This document shows positions 52,991 through 64,000 of a stretch of DNA of 64,000 nt, piece by piece (position 1 is the first letter of the stretch; each line of letters begins with the position of its first letter). Below the pieces are notes generated by a model that had not been told where the DNA came from, searched no databases, and worked only from the letters and a program-made list of their open reading frames with translations. The stretch spans positions 127,389 through 191,388 of the forward strand of contig NRSV01000019.1 of NCBI GenBank assembly GCA_002286855.1, written 5' to 3'. Made by a program: the position numbers and the translations under genes. This DNA is from Bipolaris cookei (Eukaryota; Ascomycota; Dothideomycetes; Pleosporales; Pleosporaceae).

Positions 52991-53455
52991 TCAAATCCAC
53001 CCATCTATTGAGACTGTAGTCTTTGTTGGGCTTTTCGATGCTTTGTATGGCGCTATGAAAGCGTCAAATGCTTGTTCTTGGGCGTAACTGTATCGATCTA
53101 CTGCGTCCGAAACCGCGTTAGAATGATCTCTAATCTCACCAAAATCTATACCGTCGAGTACCCCAATGATACATGCTTGCAGTAAATCTTGGGAAATCCC
53201 GGTGATTTTTTCTTTGAACTTCTCTGCGTGCTGGTAACATTCTCGGTAAAATGTGAGCTCGAGTCTGAGTTCTCCGTTTCTCCGATTGAGAAAATCGATG
53301 TACTGAACGATATCTTTAGGTTGCTTCGACTTTTGCATATGGTGAGGTTCCATATCTATCGCGATCGTCCTACCGCCATAGCATCTTATGATATGGTCGA
53401 TGTTATTAGCTTCGAGAGGCCTTCCACGAGGTGCTTTTCTCAATACTGAATCCAT
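52991..53455 (-). CDS. Hypothetical protein, helical
   Basis: 154 aa, single exon, convergent with the ferric reductase gene (17 bp apart). Contains a helical stretch (DIVQYIDFLNRRNGELRLEL) and a motif DGIDFGEIRDHSNAVSDAVD. No family recognised. Confidence 0.45.
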   Translation of the reverse strand: MDSVLRKAPRGRPLEANNIDHIIRCYGGRTIAIDMEPHHMQKSKQPKDIVQYIDFLNRRNGELRLELTFYRECYQHAEKFKEKITGISQDLLQACIIGVLDGIDFGEIRDHSNAVSDAVDRYSYAQEQAFDAFIAPYKASKSPTKTTVSIDGWI

Positions 53456-53584
53456 AATATAATTTAAAGCGGTATAGGATCGAAGTAATCTTAAATTTAT
53501 TAGGTTGTCACGGGTAGAAATGTGCGGACGTGTTTTTTATATTAAGCCTGCAGCACGCGCTTAGTTCGTAAAACATGAGCTGAT

Positions 53585-54511
53585 ATGGATTCTAGGCGAC
53601 TGACGATCTTTCCAAGAACAACGAATGGCGTCGAAGACGCAAACACTATTAATAGAAGGGGTGGCTATACTGATCTGAGTGCCCTAAAGCGAAAGTATAA
53701 TCCTGAAGATGGACTAGCAGAACGTAAGCTCCCAAAGCCTACACCATCCCTTCGAGCAAAGCGCAAAATCTTCACACCACTTGATGAAGATCCTGGAAAA
53801 CACTATCGATGTATACATATCGTGGACCCAGAAGGAGAAAGACCTTATTGTTTGGCCCAAGAAATTGCCTCAAGTGCTACTGAGAACGCATACCGGGTCG
53901 TGATGATCCGACGTAGCCCAGATCAATCTATCTATGGCCTAGGAGATCCAAACCCAAATCTTCTTAACATCGTGTCTGTGTTTAGGTTTCAGGGTTCTTT
54001 GTTCACAGTTTTCGATAGACCTGGCTTTCCCTTGTCTGAGATTGCTGTGTCTCATTCCCCACCGCTGGGTTTAGCTGAGGTAAGAACGATAAGCGTAGAG
54101 GTAAGGCGACCGCAAGTTCAATCATACTGGCAATAACAATAGTCCAGGCACTCTCTGGTATCTGCGCGGTATATATTGCAGGCCTTTGCTTGCCTTTAAT
54201 TGGTGTGGATGATATTACAATCTCGGCAAGCAATGGTCGAGTCAAAGTTGGTACGTATCGAACGCTTCTAAGAAGGCGTTCCAACAACCACTAAAAATCA
54301 GGTAGCATTAGACCGAGCAACTTTGCAAGAAACACCGGCACATGATAAGGCTACTGCTTTTGGAACAATGCTGGATAACCTAGTGTCCCGTATTCCGGAT
54401 TCTTCAGTCCTACAGCGAAGCCAGGACCTCCTTGCTTTCATCCAACACACCACTGAAAGATCATATCCAGAATTAAAGAAGGTAATTATATCCCTCAAAT
54501 TCATAATGTAA
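53585..54511 (+). CDS. Hypothetical protein, probably multi-exon
   Basis: First block 53585-54136 (183 codons) with RKIFTPLDEDPGKHYRCIHI and ENAYRVVMIRRS. Possible continuation in another frame at about 54130-54240 (VQALSGICAVYIAGLCLPLI, ITISASNGRVKVG), then an end block about 54302-54511 (DNLVSRIPDSSVLQRSQDLL). The overall order faintly recalls a degenerate kinase-like protein, but I cannot place splice sites that connect the blocks, so it may also be broken. Confidence 0.4.
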
Positions 54512-54716
54512 TACTAAGGTTTGGTAGGAGAGTTTTTTGAAAAACCCGTTACCTACTGCGTCATTGATTCCTTTTGTCTTGAATGCACAGATTACAGTAT
54601 TCCCAGTCGAACATGTAACAGAAGCTGTTATTACTGATTTGGGGACATCATAAAAATGATAATGAAGTGGTATTGTGATTGTAAATAGATACTCAAAGAT
54701 AGTATTCTGAGAGACG

Positions 54717-55512
54717 TTACTGGTTCTTCACAGCAGATGTTTTACCTCGTCGAGATTTCTTTCGTCGTCCATCTTCGGTAGCAAGTTCGAGAGCCTTGTT
54801 CAGGCTTGCAACCTCATTCCTTCCATCTTCAACTTGTTGGGATAGAGTTTTGATTTGCTCCTGAAGCTTCATGATATGGTACTGGAAATCCACATTTTGA
54901 TCCGTGACGTCCCTCAACTTGGTGAATTCCTCATCCTCCGAGCGCTGACTGGAGATTGCCTGTACGAGCAGAGCGTTCTTGGCTGACTCTAGAAGCATTC
55001 CACTAATACTTGGGCCATTCTGTGAGCCAACCACATCGCCTTCAGCCAACCTGACTGAAGAGTTGTTCAACAGGCTTTGGGCTCGTTTAGCAACCTCATC
55101 GGCAAACACACGAGCGTCTGTTGCAGATTTTTTGAGATCTTCCTGAATCTTCGCGCAGCCCTCGTACTCTTTCACAAGCTTGTCGTGGCATCCTTGTAGC
55201 TCTATGAATTGCTGGTTGAAGAGTTCGCTTGCCTTCCGTTCTTGCTGTAACATCTTTTCTATCGCTAAGTTTTGGCGTCGTGTATTTCCGACTTCGCTTT
55301 GAGCCAACTGGAGGTGATGATACATGCTCTGTAGCTGGCCCTGGCCATGTCTATACAAGTCAGTCATGTATACCGCAACCTGGGCACAGCATGTTTGGTT
55401 GCAAGAATTCGTATTGTCCTGCTATTTGAAGTCAATGATAAGCTCTCTGATAAGATGCTAGAAGTACCTCTGATTGCACTGTTAGTGCTTGATGTACTTG
55501 TGACTGACTCAT
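54717..55512 (-). CDS. Coiled-coil protein of unknown function
   Basis: Exons 55512-55468 and 55421-54717 (46-bp intron); 249 aa. The added first exon (MSQSQVHQALTVQSE) has an in-phase GTACTT donor and ATAG acceptor. Nearly the whole protein is coiled coil (LQQERKASELFNQQFIEL, LQEQIKTLSQQVEDGRNEV), ending in a basic KKSRRGK nuclear-localisation-like tail. No family recognised. Confidence 0.55.
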
Positions 55513-56331
55513 AGTGGGTGGTCGTAGTAAAGCGATTCTTTATAGGTAGGAAGTACTGCAGCGAGATATAATCTACTTTGAGTTCGTATGATAATAGAGT
55601 CGTAGAAGGATTAGTAAAGTAGCGAAGTATATATGGTTGCAGAAGCTAGAAAGCGGTGCGGCGTCAGGAAGTTGCTCCATGCCACTGAATAGGCTACCGG
55701 ATCCAACGCACTTCCACATCAGGTTAGTTTTTTTACTTTGTTGCTAGCGATTAATGCACTATCGCATTAGTGCTTTAGTGATGTGCGCTTATTCTAATCC
55801 GCCGGACGGGTATCCTCCCGGATCAATAGGTTATCGTGCTGACTTCCTCTAATACGATAGAGATCTGCTGGGTTAGTTCATGCATTGCTGAGTGACTGAG
55901 CGCTACGGCTCCACCGGCTCGGAACGGTTCGGCCGGAAGACACTGCACTAGCGTTTGCAACTTCAATCTTACAGACAGTATGACTAGGGGCTACTAATTA
56001 TTTCAGTGAATGTTCACCAATCATATCGATCGTGAACTGATTCATACCTAACGCTAAGCTACGTATATGTAGAGCTAAGTGGAACTCCGTTGCAACCGTG
56101 TGCCGGGTGAAGCAGCGAACGACCGCAGTCAAAACCATGGTTCTAGAGTTGGTTTCTTGTAGGGATAGTACTACCTAGTATAGTAATACTCTGACTAGCA
56201 AGAAAAATGTCGGATACGTTCGGAAGCGTTAGATTTCGTCCTCTAGACTCAAGACATACTACTATAGACTGGTTGTTCGCAGCTTCTTTATAATGCTGTA
56301 CTAGTGGCTATAACTACTTGCACTCTTCGCT
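55513..56331. other. Intergenic between divergent genes
   Basis: No coding frame and no clear repeat seen. Confidence 0.4.
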
Positions 56332-56820
56332 ATGTTTCTAGTCGATACTGAAAAAAACATGGTTTCCAACGATCAAGACCCATCGCTCTCTGAACAGCCG
56401 GCGTTGTTTTCATCTTTAAGCGCAACGGTGGCCATGGGGTCATCCACAACTTTTAACCCTCGACTACCGCCCATTCCAGAAGGGGACTGGGATTTTAATT
56501 GGGAAGAGGATACGTTTCCACCCTCAAATCTGTACGAAGGCTTTGAACAAACCACGACTGCTACCAACGACAACTCACTGCCCGAAACACATAAGGAGCT
56601 GACTAAGTTGCAAGATGAGGTGCGACAGCTGCGCCACGATATCTCAGAGCTGAATGAAATGGTTTATAAGCGGCTAGATGATATGGAGAATAGATTATCC
56701 GCATGTAACCGCTATGTCGGCAGTTTATTGCCTTGGTTAATGGAAGTTCACGACAAGTATTCACAGATGTTGGCGAGAGCAACGAAGCAGGAAGAGCAAG
56801 CCGCAAATAGGGCTACATGA
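56332..56820 (+). CDS. Hypothetical coiled-coil protein
   Basis: 162 aa, single exon. Acidic disordered N-terminal half (PEGDWDFNWEEDTFPPSN) and a C-terminal coiled coil (LQDEVRQLRHDISELNEMVY). An alternative start is Met 10. No family recognised. Confidence 0.45.
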   Translation: MFLVDTEKNMVSNDQDPSLSEQPALFSSLSATVAMGSSTTFNPRLPPIPEGDWDFNWEEDTFPPSNLYEGFEQTTTATNDNSLPETHKELTKLQDEVRQLRHDISELNEMVYKRLDDMENRLSACNRYVGSLLPWLMEVHDKYSQMLARATKQEEQAANRAT

Positions 56821-57627
56821 TTCGCTTGGTAAACTAGTCTTTAGAAATCTCACCTTGTGTTCCTTACCAGCTATCATCTGCGTATGCAAGTTTTGATAAT
56901 CATCTCTAATTATATATTGCAAAAGATCTTACTTTATAATTTACTTCGCGCGTTCGTAGAAGGAAAGTATCTAGTAGTAACATAACTAAGAATGAATTAA
57001 GTAAATTCTGTTCCTTTACGGCGTGCTTGTTCGTATCGCCTTCTTTCAATGATGCTATCTTTGAGAAACTGAGCACAGCCTTCCTGGTCTGCTTGGTTCT
57101 GCCGCAATCTCGATAATACTCGCAGTAGACGTTGGATAAGAGATAGTATCATTTGCTGAGCTCTCATAGCTCCAAGGTCGAACTAGTTGATAGATAACAC
57201 AGATATGGATTGTTTAAGTAGTTATTCAAGCGGTTGGGTGTGTATGTAAAGACGTTCCATTGCTCTATCGCTCATGTTGGTAAGAGCTAGTTTAAATACA
57301 GATACCGACGTGACTTTTAATGTATTCTGAAATTGCCGGGTATTCCCGTGCAAGCCTCTTCTTTAACAGAACTTGAAGCTCTTTTATACTATCATTAGCG
57401 ATTGCGGCTTTACCCTTACGCGTAGCACACCTACAGTAGTTCTAACGAGTGGCTTACTGACCATTCCTTCATTCTTCTATATATACCAGGCATCGCGCAT
57501 CGCCCTCAGAAGTTAAAATACCATTCTCCCAGCTCGAATTCTACGTATCACCTTCAATTAGCTTTCTACTACGATATCACTACTTTACTATTTTTCTTTC
57601 ATTCGCTATATCGCGTGCCCCAACATC
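56821..57627. other. Intergenic with a MITE end
   Basis: At about 57391-57425, ATTAGCGATTGCGGCTTTACC-CTTACGCG matches the right arm of the MITE at 58131, as a single arm without a partner. Otherwise no feature. Confidence 0.45.
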
Positions 57628-57888
57628 ATGTGCCTGGTCGTAATTTTACCTGTTTCACGGAGGTCGTACCCATCCTTAAACGCTAAAGAGAAGGCATCAT
57701 CCCCTATGATGGCAAGCTCCGAGGGTTGCAGAGAGTTGAGGGCTAAGATGCTGAAAATCTGCAAGCACTTCCCTCAGCCGACGCTAAAAGAGAAATTTAT
57801 GCGTGCTAACGCGCCCTCTCCTACCTCTACGAAGAACAGAGATGATAGCTCTAAGAAAGATGTGCAAATTAAAAGCAGCAGTGGCTGA
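57628..57888 (+). CDS. Hypothetical short open frame
   Basis: 86 codons, basic, Ser/Lys-rich. Preceded by a pyrimidine-rich leader (about 57580-57600). No family; may not be a gene. Confidence 0.25.
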   Translation: MCLVVILPVSRRSYPSLNAKEKASSPMMASSEGCRELRAKMLKICKHFPQPTLKEKFMRANAPSPTSTKNRDDSSKKDVQIKSSSG

Positions 57889-58130
57889 GCCTTTGTCATC
57901 ATATTATCCTAATAAACTCCTATGCTTCACCAGAATGACTAATTCACCATCTTTTATACTATATGCTCGTGATATACCTCCTTCTATCTCGTGCTGTACC
58001 AAACCTAGCAGATTAGGCTGATAGCTTTGATGATGCTAACTTTGTATTGTTGATGTAGATGATGTAAAGCTTTAGATATGCCTACATATATTCCAGGCCT
58101 TGTGTCGGGCGGTATCACTAACACTTGTTA

Positions 58131-58314
58131 CAGTGATTAGCGATTGCGGCTTCAACCTTGCAGGCAGCATTCTAAAAGTTTCGTCATTATGGGCCCAAAG
58201 ACTAACTAATTGTGTTCAGCTAATTGCTCACGCTAAGCTATGCACGGAAGGTGGGGCTGCTCAAGTATGCTGTGTAAATGCGCGTAAGGGTGAAGCCACA
58301 ATCGCTAATCACTG
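58131..58314. mobile_element. 184-bp MITE with TA target duplication
   Basis: Flanked by TA at 58129-58130 and 58315-58316. Arms: CAGTGATTAGCGATTGCGGC-TTCA at the left and the complement of CAGTGATTAGCGATTGTGGC-TTCA at the right. TA duplication and size fit a Tc1/mariner-type MITE. Confidence 0.8.
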
Positions 58315-58349
58315 TATCTAAACATTGTTCCATCTAGATCTATATATTG

Positions 58350-61300
58350 CTAAGGTTTTCTTATAATGAACCCAGGGCACCGCCTCTTAGAGATTCTAGT
58401 TTTCAAAGATTTCGAATTTTTTCTTTTCCTGCTAGTTTTACATTGACAGCGACTCATACCTAAATAGTCTGCGACTTGATGATCTGATCTCCCAAACTCA
58501 GCGTCTAGCTGCTGAAGCCGTGCAAAATGCGACATTGACTGCGGAAAACCGCTGATTCTTGTTTGATTCGATTGATCAAACTGCAAGTAGATAGATTTCA
58601 TCTGGTCGGCATGGTGCACTTTCAGCTTAACGGCTTTCCTATAATGACCGCATACAGTACAAAGGCTGGAGTCGCCAATACGGCCCAAGCTGGTACCATC
58701 TTCCATGGTAAAGGAGGCATCCGGGTATTCTTGAAGGATTCTTTGAATCAGCGCACGCGTGTCCGGACTACGGCAACGAATAGAACCACAGCACACTAGC
58801 AATGTTCTATTTGTAGCAGGCTTCTGGTAGAGTTCGAAAAAGAAAGTAGCAGCAAAAAGAGCCTGCGCGATGCTAGAAAAATCGTAACCATGAAGAAAAG
58901 TCGCAGTTAAGTCTTCTAGATCAGCCATCTTGCTAACATCATCCAGCTCTGGCTCTGTGATAAGCGCCATGTTAACACGGAAGTACCTGTGCCGTTCCCC
59001 GAAAGGAACTCGATTTAGGTGGTCCTCCCAGCTGTCTTGGGCATTCAACATGGCATTGAAAAGGCGGAACAGGCGTGAGAAGAACCGGTCACGAAAGCCC
59101 AACCTTCTAGAAACTGTCTGCGGTACCTCTGAATCTCCAGCAAACCCTGTACCTATTGACAAAGCTAGGTCGGGTGTATTGTCCCAGATGGCTTTCGACT
59201 CCCACTCAGCAGGACCGATAGGATTGTTATGCTTTCCCGCACCACCATCCTGTAAAAATCCAATACCTTGGATAAACTTTGCTGGGAAGTAGGACGGGGC
59301 AGCTGATGTAGCCCTAGCTCTGGCTGGAGTAAGTTTGAATGTAACGAAGAGGGAAGCATAACCTACGCGTCGCATATAAGAGTCTCCTCTTTTATATAGG
59401 AAGCTCGATAGTGTTGGTAGCCTATATTAGTCTATTAGTCTTCTTCCTAGAGTTGAGATATGTCTTTACCTTTTCTTACTCCAGATCCATTATAATTAGA
59501 GAGGATACAGAGTCTTGAACCAGATACGGTCATGGTAGTTACTGCTACTTTCAGACCCGATATACCTGTGTTCGATGCAGTAGAGCTAAAAAGCGCAGTG
59601 TTTGATCCGAATGCTTCTTTCACGCATGCTTCCATGTTAGCAGCTCCATAGAAGCTGTCTGTAAGTAGTGAATATAGAAATCGATACATATTCGTGAGAA
59701 AGGAATTTTTAAGTAATGGGCGAGGAGTGAAAACACGTCTCGACAGTTGCTTGAAGATGTCGATGCACTCGTTCAAGCTCCGGCGCAAGAGAAACATGAG
59801 TACAATAAGGCCGCCTGCATCCTGTTATGAGTGATATTTTCATTTGCAAATCTCGAGATAGGGGAGACACTTACCTGTACTTGTACCCAGTGCCAAGTCA
59901 AACTCATCATAGATAGGATAAGGGAGTTGTCGATACTCATCGAGCGCTTGCAATATATGCAGCGTGAGTATTCCCCGGATCCCGCCTCCGTCGAGAACGA
60001 GTAGGCGGCTTCCGGCGGTTGGTGGTTTTAGACGAACTACCAGCTCGCTATTGGAAAGACACAAAATGCATTGCGGGATGCGGTATGAGTATTCCATTTG
60101 CTGCCCTCGTAGTCCATATCTGCAAGCGCAGGAATCGCAGAGCGCGTGTCCACAACGTAAGCGATGCTCAGGCTTACGGAAGATGCAATAAAGGCAGACT
60201 TGAGAGCTTTGAAGCGTACACCAGTCGATGAGGATATCCTGGAGATTTCTCTTATGCATTTGCACTGCCGTAAGCTGGTCTTGCTCAAGTTTGCAACAGA
60301 ATTGGCTGAAAACCACTTTTAACTGTTTACATGAAGATGCTGGAAAGAAGCCTTGTTCGGATGGCAGCGACGAGAAGACGTCATAACAGGGCGATTGATA
60401 TAATGACTCGAAAATCGAGGACGGTTTAAAGTCTGTTGGGTAAGATCATGACGTGATAGCTCATTACAGGGTACTTACGATGCATACCTGGGGGAAGACT
60501 GTCCAACATAAGTGCAGAGGCAATGTACTTCAAGGCAGCTTCTTTATTTACGTGATTAGCAGTGCATAGTGTTAAAAAGCTCCGTAGATTGGTTCCGAAA
60601 TCCTTTTCTATTCGATTGCGTTGACGTGAAGCGATGATGAAGTTGAATGGTGTAGAGGCGCATGTTGCAACATGTCTTAATGCCAGCTCGAAGAAGGCAT
60701 TAAGATGGTTGGCTGAGTAAAGCGTCTTGGAGGTATCCCTGCTTTTCCTTACCACATTTATACTAGAATCGATGACCTTCTTTAGAGTGAAAAACCTCGA
60801 GGAAGACAGGGCTTTGCGACTTTCCTTCGGTAGTGATACGCGTTGAATACCACTAAACATGGGTAGGCTAGGAATTCCCTTCCGCCTGTATGTACGATTA
60901 CTCACAAGGATGATCTGTGGCCTCCAGTCTTGCGATATGCTACTATAATGTCCACATCTTTGTAGGAAATGGATCCCTTCCTCAGGGGTAGAGAAATCGT
61001 CAAGGAAAAGACATACAACGTCGATGAACAATAGCAACAGCTTGCCAACTATGATCTCCACAACGGTTTCTGTGGTGGTCGCGGACAAATGCTCTGACTG
61101 CCACCTGACCTTATGGAGCAAATTTCCATTATGCTTTTGCAGTGGCTTCTGTTTGCTGCAAGCTTTATCTATATCGAGACTCGCAACTAGTAGCGGGTAT
61201 TGATCGTTGGCTGTCGAGCTGTCTGCCTGCAATTGTGCAATACCGCGTGACCTTGAGTAAGTACGCCCTTGTAGCAACGCCCGGCACGCGGCGTCTTTCT

Positions 61301-61532
61301 CACACTTACCAATCAGCAAGACTGTAGAAGGAAACTGGGAATGAGGATTGCGAAAATTAGCAGTAGCTCGCTGTAAGGCACCCCCACACGCTAGGAACCA
61401 ATCACTTCCAGTTTGAAAGCCGTACAGCCAATCCGCATAAGTGTCTGGCGACATAAGTACACACGCTGAATGAAGAGTGTTCTTCCTATTTTGCCCAAGA
61501 ACCTTGCTGGTGTCTATATAAATACTTTTCAA
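58350..61532 (-). CDS. Large patatin-like phospholipase (PLP)
   Basis: Exons 61532-60479, 60432-59875, 59814-59470 and 59362-58350; introns 46, 60 and 107 bp; 989 aa. The N-terminal ~430 residues are the variable region seen in big fungal patatins (STVLLIGKCEKDAACRALL). Residues ~431-476 form a RING-like Cys/His module (CLYC..CGHALCDSC..CILC). The patatin domain follows: oxyanion GGGIRG at 500-505, nucleophile GTSTG with Ser536, and Asp691 in QDGGAGKHNNP. Acceptors were chosen to restore GTSTGG and RARATSAAPSYF. Patatins hydrolyse acyl lipids; some fungal ones act with HET/NLR-type immunity. PLPs are a reported Starship cargo family. The gene looks intact. Confidence 0.88.
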
Positions 61533-61632
61533 GATGAGCAGGTTCTTGCTAGACTCAATTTCAAGAGGGTACTAGCTATAACATATTTATAAATAAGCCA
61601 GACCTAAGCTGATACCTTAAAGAAATGATAGC

Positions 61633-63770
61633 ATGAGTATAAAGCTTGAAAAATTTCGATACTACCTTGGGACTGCTCAGATACGTCTACTGAATTTATG
61701 CTATAGTACATCTCGTTCAGACCCTGACGATTGCGTTGGGTGCTGCATATCTGATGTAGAACATAATTTACCCGCTTTGATCAGCAATCCTGAGTATCAG
61801 GACTGTCTGAATAAAGCGGGCATCTCCACACACGAGTTGTATGCTGTTGGACAATCGCCAAGGCTGGTTCTTTCCAGTGATATTCAGTTACCATGCCTTC
61901 ACGGCCGATTTAGATTAGAGACTGCAAAACGAGATGGATCGCATGATCAAAACGACTGGTGGCTCGTCGATCTCTACAGCTCAGGTGAGAGAATCATCAT
62001 TCTACCTACAATCAGCTACTAAACAGTAGATGGACGCACCCGCATGTACGTTAGTTTGGATTCGTCAATCATACATGCGACATGCGCCTCTATGTGATGG
62101 AGAAAAGTTCCTTCACATTCGCTTCTACGAACGTAAGAAAGATTACGAGGTCGTTTTAAGGTGGAAGAAGTTACTAGGAGCCAAGGTGAAGAGCTTTCAT
62201 CAGGTTCTGCGTAATGACTGGCTTCGCGACTGTCTTGAAAAACTAGAGCCATTTCGCTCCCTATGGATGGCCTTTCAGCTTGGATGCTTTCCATTGATTC
62301 TGAGCTGGCGGTGCAGACAGGTATGGGTCCCCCTGAATCCAAAGTAACGCGGATCGTTTACTTCTCCAGGAAATTGAATACTATCTAAGCCAGATGTATG
62401 GGATCTGGTATACAATTACAGATGGAAACGCCTGCCTTTGTGATGAATACACTGTTGAGAAGCTTGGAGGCCTTGCGCCTCTATGGAGTTCTCGGGACCG
62501 CTCAACAATAGAGACCATGTTCGCCACACATCAGGTCTTCCCTCGCGTACACGATTCTGCTGTTCGTGCTCAAATCCTTCAAAGAGTTCTTGCTGTCGAA
62601 GGACTCATCTTAAATTTCCAGACCTTTTTCAAACACGTCAAAGTCCTAGGACCGATTATGCTTCCTTTAAGAGAGCTGTTTCCAGCGAGTGAGCTATTCC
62701 CCCCGAGGGATGAGTTCAGCCTAGTATCCAGCCATCTTCCATCGGTAAGAGACATTCTATTTCAGCGTTGCTACGAGCCGCGTGAGGAAAATAAGCAGCA
62801 ATGTTTTTTGGAATACAGCGACCTCGATGCACGCTTTATGGAATGTACCGATCCCGGAAAAGTTGCGTACTGGCAACTCTGTCTTTATCTATTGCGCCAC
62901 ACAAAAAGCCAATGGAATTCTTACAAAGAAACAAAAGACCAGAGGGGACGATCGGAGCGTCCAGAATGGATCATTCGGCTTGGCTCCTTTGCGCATAAGC
63001 TTGGATTTGCGTCTGCGGAAATCTCTTCTCTGTGCAATCAAGATCCAGATCTCTCACAGATTCGCATGCATATGCTTCAAGAACGACCAGATCGCATATT
63101 CTCTGTGTCTGCAGAAAAGTTTGATGCAGAAGCTTATTCCTGCAAAAACGGTCAAGCGATCTTTGAGCCTCGCCCGCCTGCTCCAACTCCATTGATGACG
63201 ACCGATAACACGACTACCATACGGATGCCTAGGAGCCACCCAGGCCTATTTCTTCCCACAATATGGACAGCACTTACCCAGGAGCCGAGATATGCTTTGA
63301 CAGAATACGGAATACTTGTGTTGATTTTAATGTCTTTCTTCGAGAGATTCGAATCAACGTCTGTCAGCAGTATCTGCGAGGGCTTTCAACGGACTGAACC
63401 GGCCCAACCGGCACGATCACCATTGCGGTCTTCCTCTGTCTACTCAAGACCCGTAGATCCTGATCTGGCTAGTTCTAATAGTGACCGCGTTACATTCTGG
63501 CATCTGCCTCCTAGTCCAGATATGCGCCCTGAGCCGAAATATGAATGCGATTCCATTCAAGCGGAGGTTATGAAAGTAATAAGAAGTATTCGAGAGCAAG
63601 GGAAGACGCCCTTGTTTGCTTTAGTAGATAGAGTTGGAATACTTAAGGTTTGTAGTCCCTCTAATATCTTGTATCGCCGTAAAAGATCTAAGAGACCTAA
63701 TGACATATACTATATGTATGGCAAGGAGGATAGTAAGATGTGGATTGCAAGGTACTTGGAAGGTTCATAA
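61633..63770 (+). CDS. DUF3723 protein
   Basis: Exons 61633-61984, 62027-62320 and 62370-63770. The N-terminus KLEFK-like start, then YYLGTAQIRLL, LPCLHGRFRLETA and DWWLVDLYSS are hallmark DUF3723 segments. CDGEKFLHIRFYERKKDYEV, LEPFRSLWMAFQLGCF, MYGIWYTI and ILNFQTFFKHVKVLGPIMLP follow in the usual order. Exon 2 as spliced is in a frame that closes; the conserved block starts in another frame near 62045, implying a one-base shift at about 62030-62060 or an unrecognised splice choice. Function unknown; DUF3723 genes are repeatedly found on Starships. It is divergent from the PLP gene with ~100 bp between start codons. Confidence 0.75.
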
Positions 63771-64000
63771 ATCTGAATCTAAATCTTATTGCATTGTGTG
63801 TGGCCGTCAAAGTGCCCTGGATTAACTAAGGCGGCAACATACCTGTTTGCGTGACGAATATTGTCAATTCCAACTATGGTAAAATGATCTACTGTCACAT
63901 TTATTGGGCCGACATACACCCGTAGCGTCTCGGATGAGACAGCCGATGTTCACGTTAACTGTGGCACAGTAGTCTTCACTTCAGGGACCACGTAAGTCCA
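63771..64000. other. Right edge, nothing recognised
   Basis: 230 bp after the DUF3723 stop without a coding frame; probably its 3' UTR. Confidence 0.4.

Noticed and set aside
53585..54511. Protein-kinase call for this gene
   Set aside because: A faint order of motifs recalls kinases, but no glycine loop, VAIK, HRD or DFG motif can be seen, so it is left as hypothetical.

Overview
The window is nuclear DNA of a filamentous ascomycete. Genes have short (38-107 bp) GT-AG introns with CTAAC-type branch sites, single-gene transcription units on both strands, fungal-specific domains (DUF3435, DUF3723, DUF1996, HeLo, NB-ARC/TPR) and pogo/Fot1 transposons. A Dothideomycete (Pleosporales-like) host is my inference only. 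Many C-to-T-type nonsense changes (nearly all TAG) and AT-rich gaps suggest past RIP-like mutation.

Layout. 0-6.6 kb: a pogo-type transposon end and fragment, one intact housekeeping-type gene (PA-domain, transmembrane, RING-H2 protein, 1.7-4.0 kb) and a secreted cysteine-repeat gene (5.5-6.2 kb) whose 3' domain has decayed. 6.6-14.6 kb: a transposon nest. It holds two complete pogo/Fot1-like elements with TIRs and TA duplications, a solo LTR with a 5-bp duplication, a 1.9-kb inverted-repeat unit carrying a small secreted-protein gene, a second small cysteine-rich secreted protein gene, and another pogo fragment. 15.2-17.6 kb: a DUF3435 tyrosine-recombinase-like gene (Starship captain superfamily) with one in-frame stop. 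18.7-25 kb: a 2OG-Fe(II) oxygenase pseudogene, a catalytically degenerate RNase III-like gene, a PD-(D/E)XK-like gene and a damaged bZIP gene. 25.3-30.4 kb: about 5.2 kb bounded by ~0.5-kb inverted repeats, holding a divergent pair of an NLR (PP motif, NB-ARC, TPR) and a HeLo-domain protein ending in the same PP amyloid motif. 32.9-38.7 kb: a complete Gypsy/chromovirus with identical LTRs and GTACC target duplication. 39-47 kb: minisatellite, MITEs, hypothetical genes and a TPR fragment. 47.5-64 kb: DUF1996 secreted protein, MADS-like mini-protein, ferric reductase, several lineage-specific genes, a large patatin-like phospholipase and a DUF3723 gene.

How it fits together. A DUF3435 recombinase, an NLR, a ferric reductase, a patatin-like phospholipase and a DUF3723 gene on one segment is the gene set reported as enriched on Starship giant transposons. 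I infer that everything from about 15 kb rightward may be Starship cargo, or the remains of one, but neither boundary is visible. The most unusual feature is the NLR/HeLo pair: both proteins carry the RHIM-like NxGxQxGxNxG motif, they are transcribed divergently from a 272-bp shared promoter, and long inverted repeats enclose both. The executioner gene is interrupted by a single TAG while the receptor gene looks intact.
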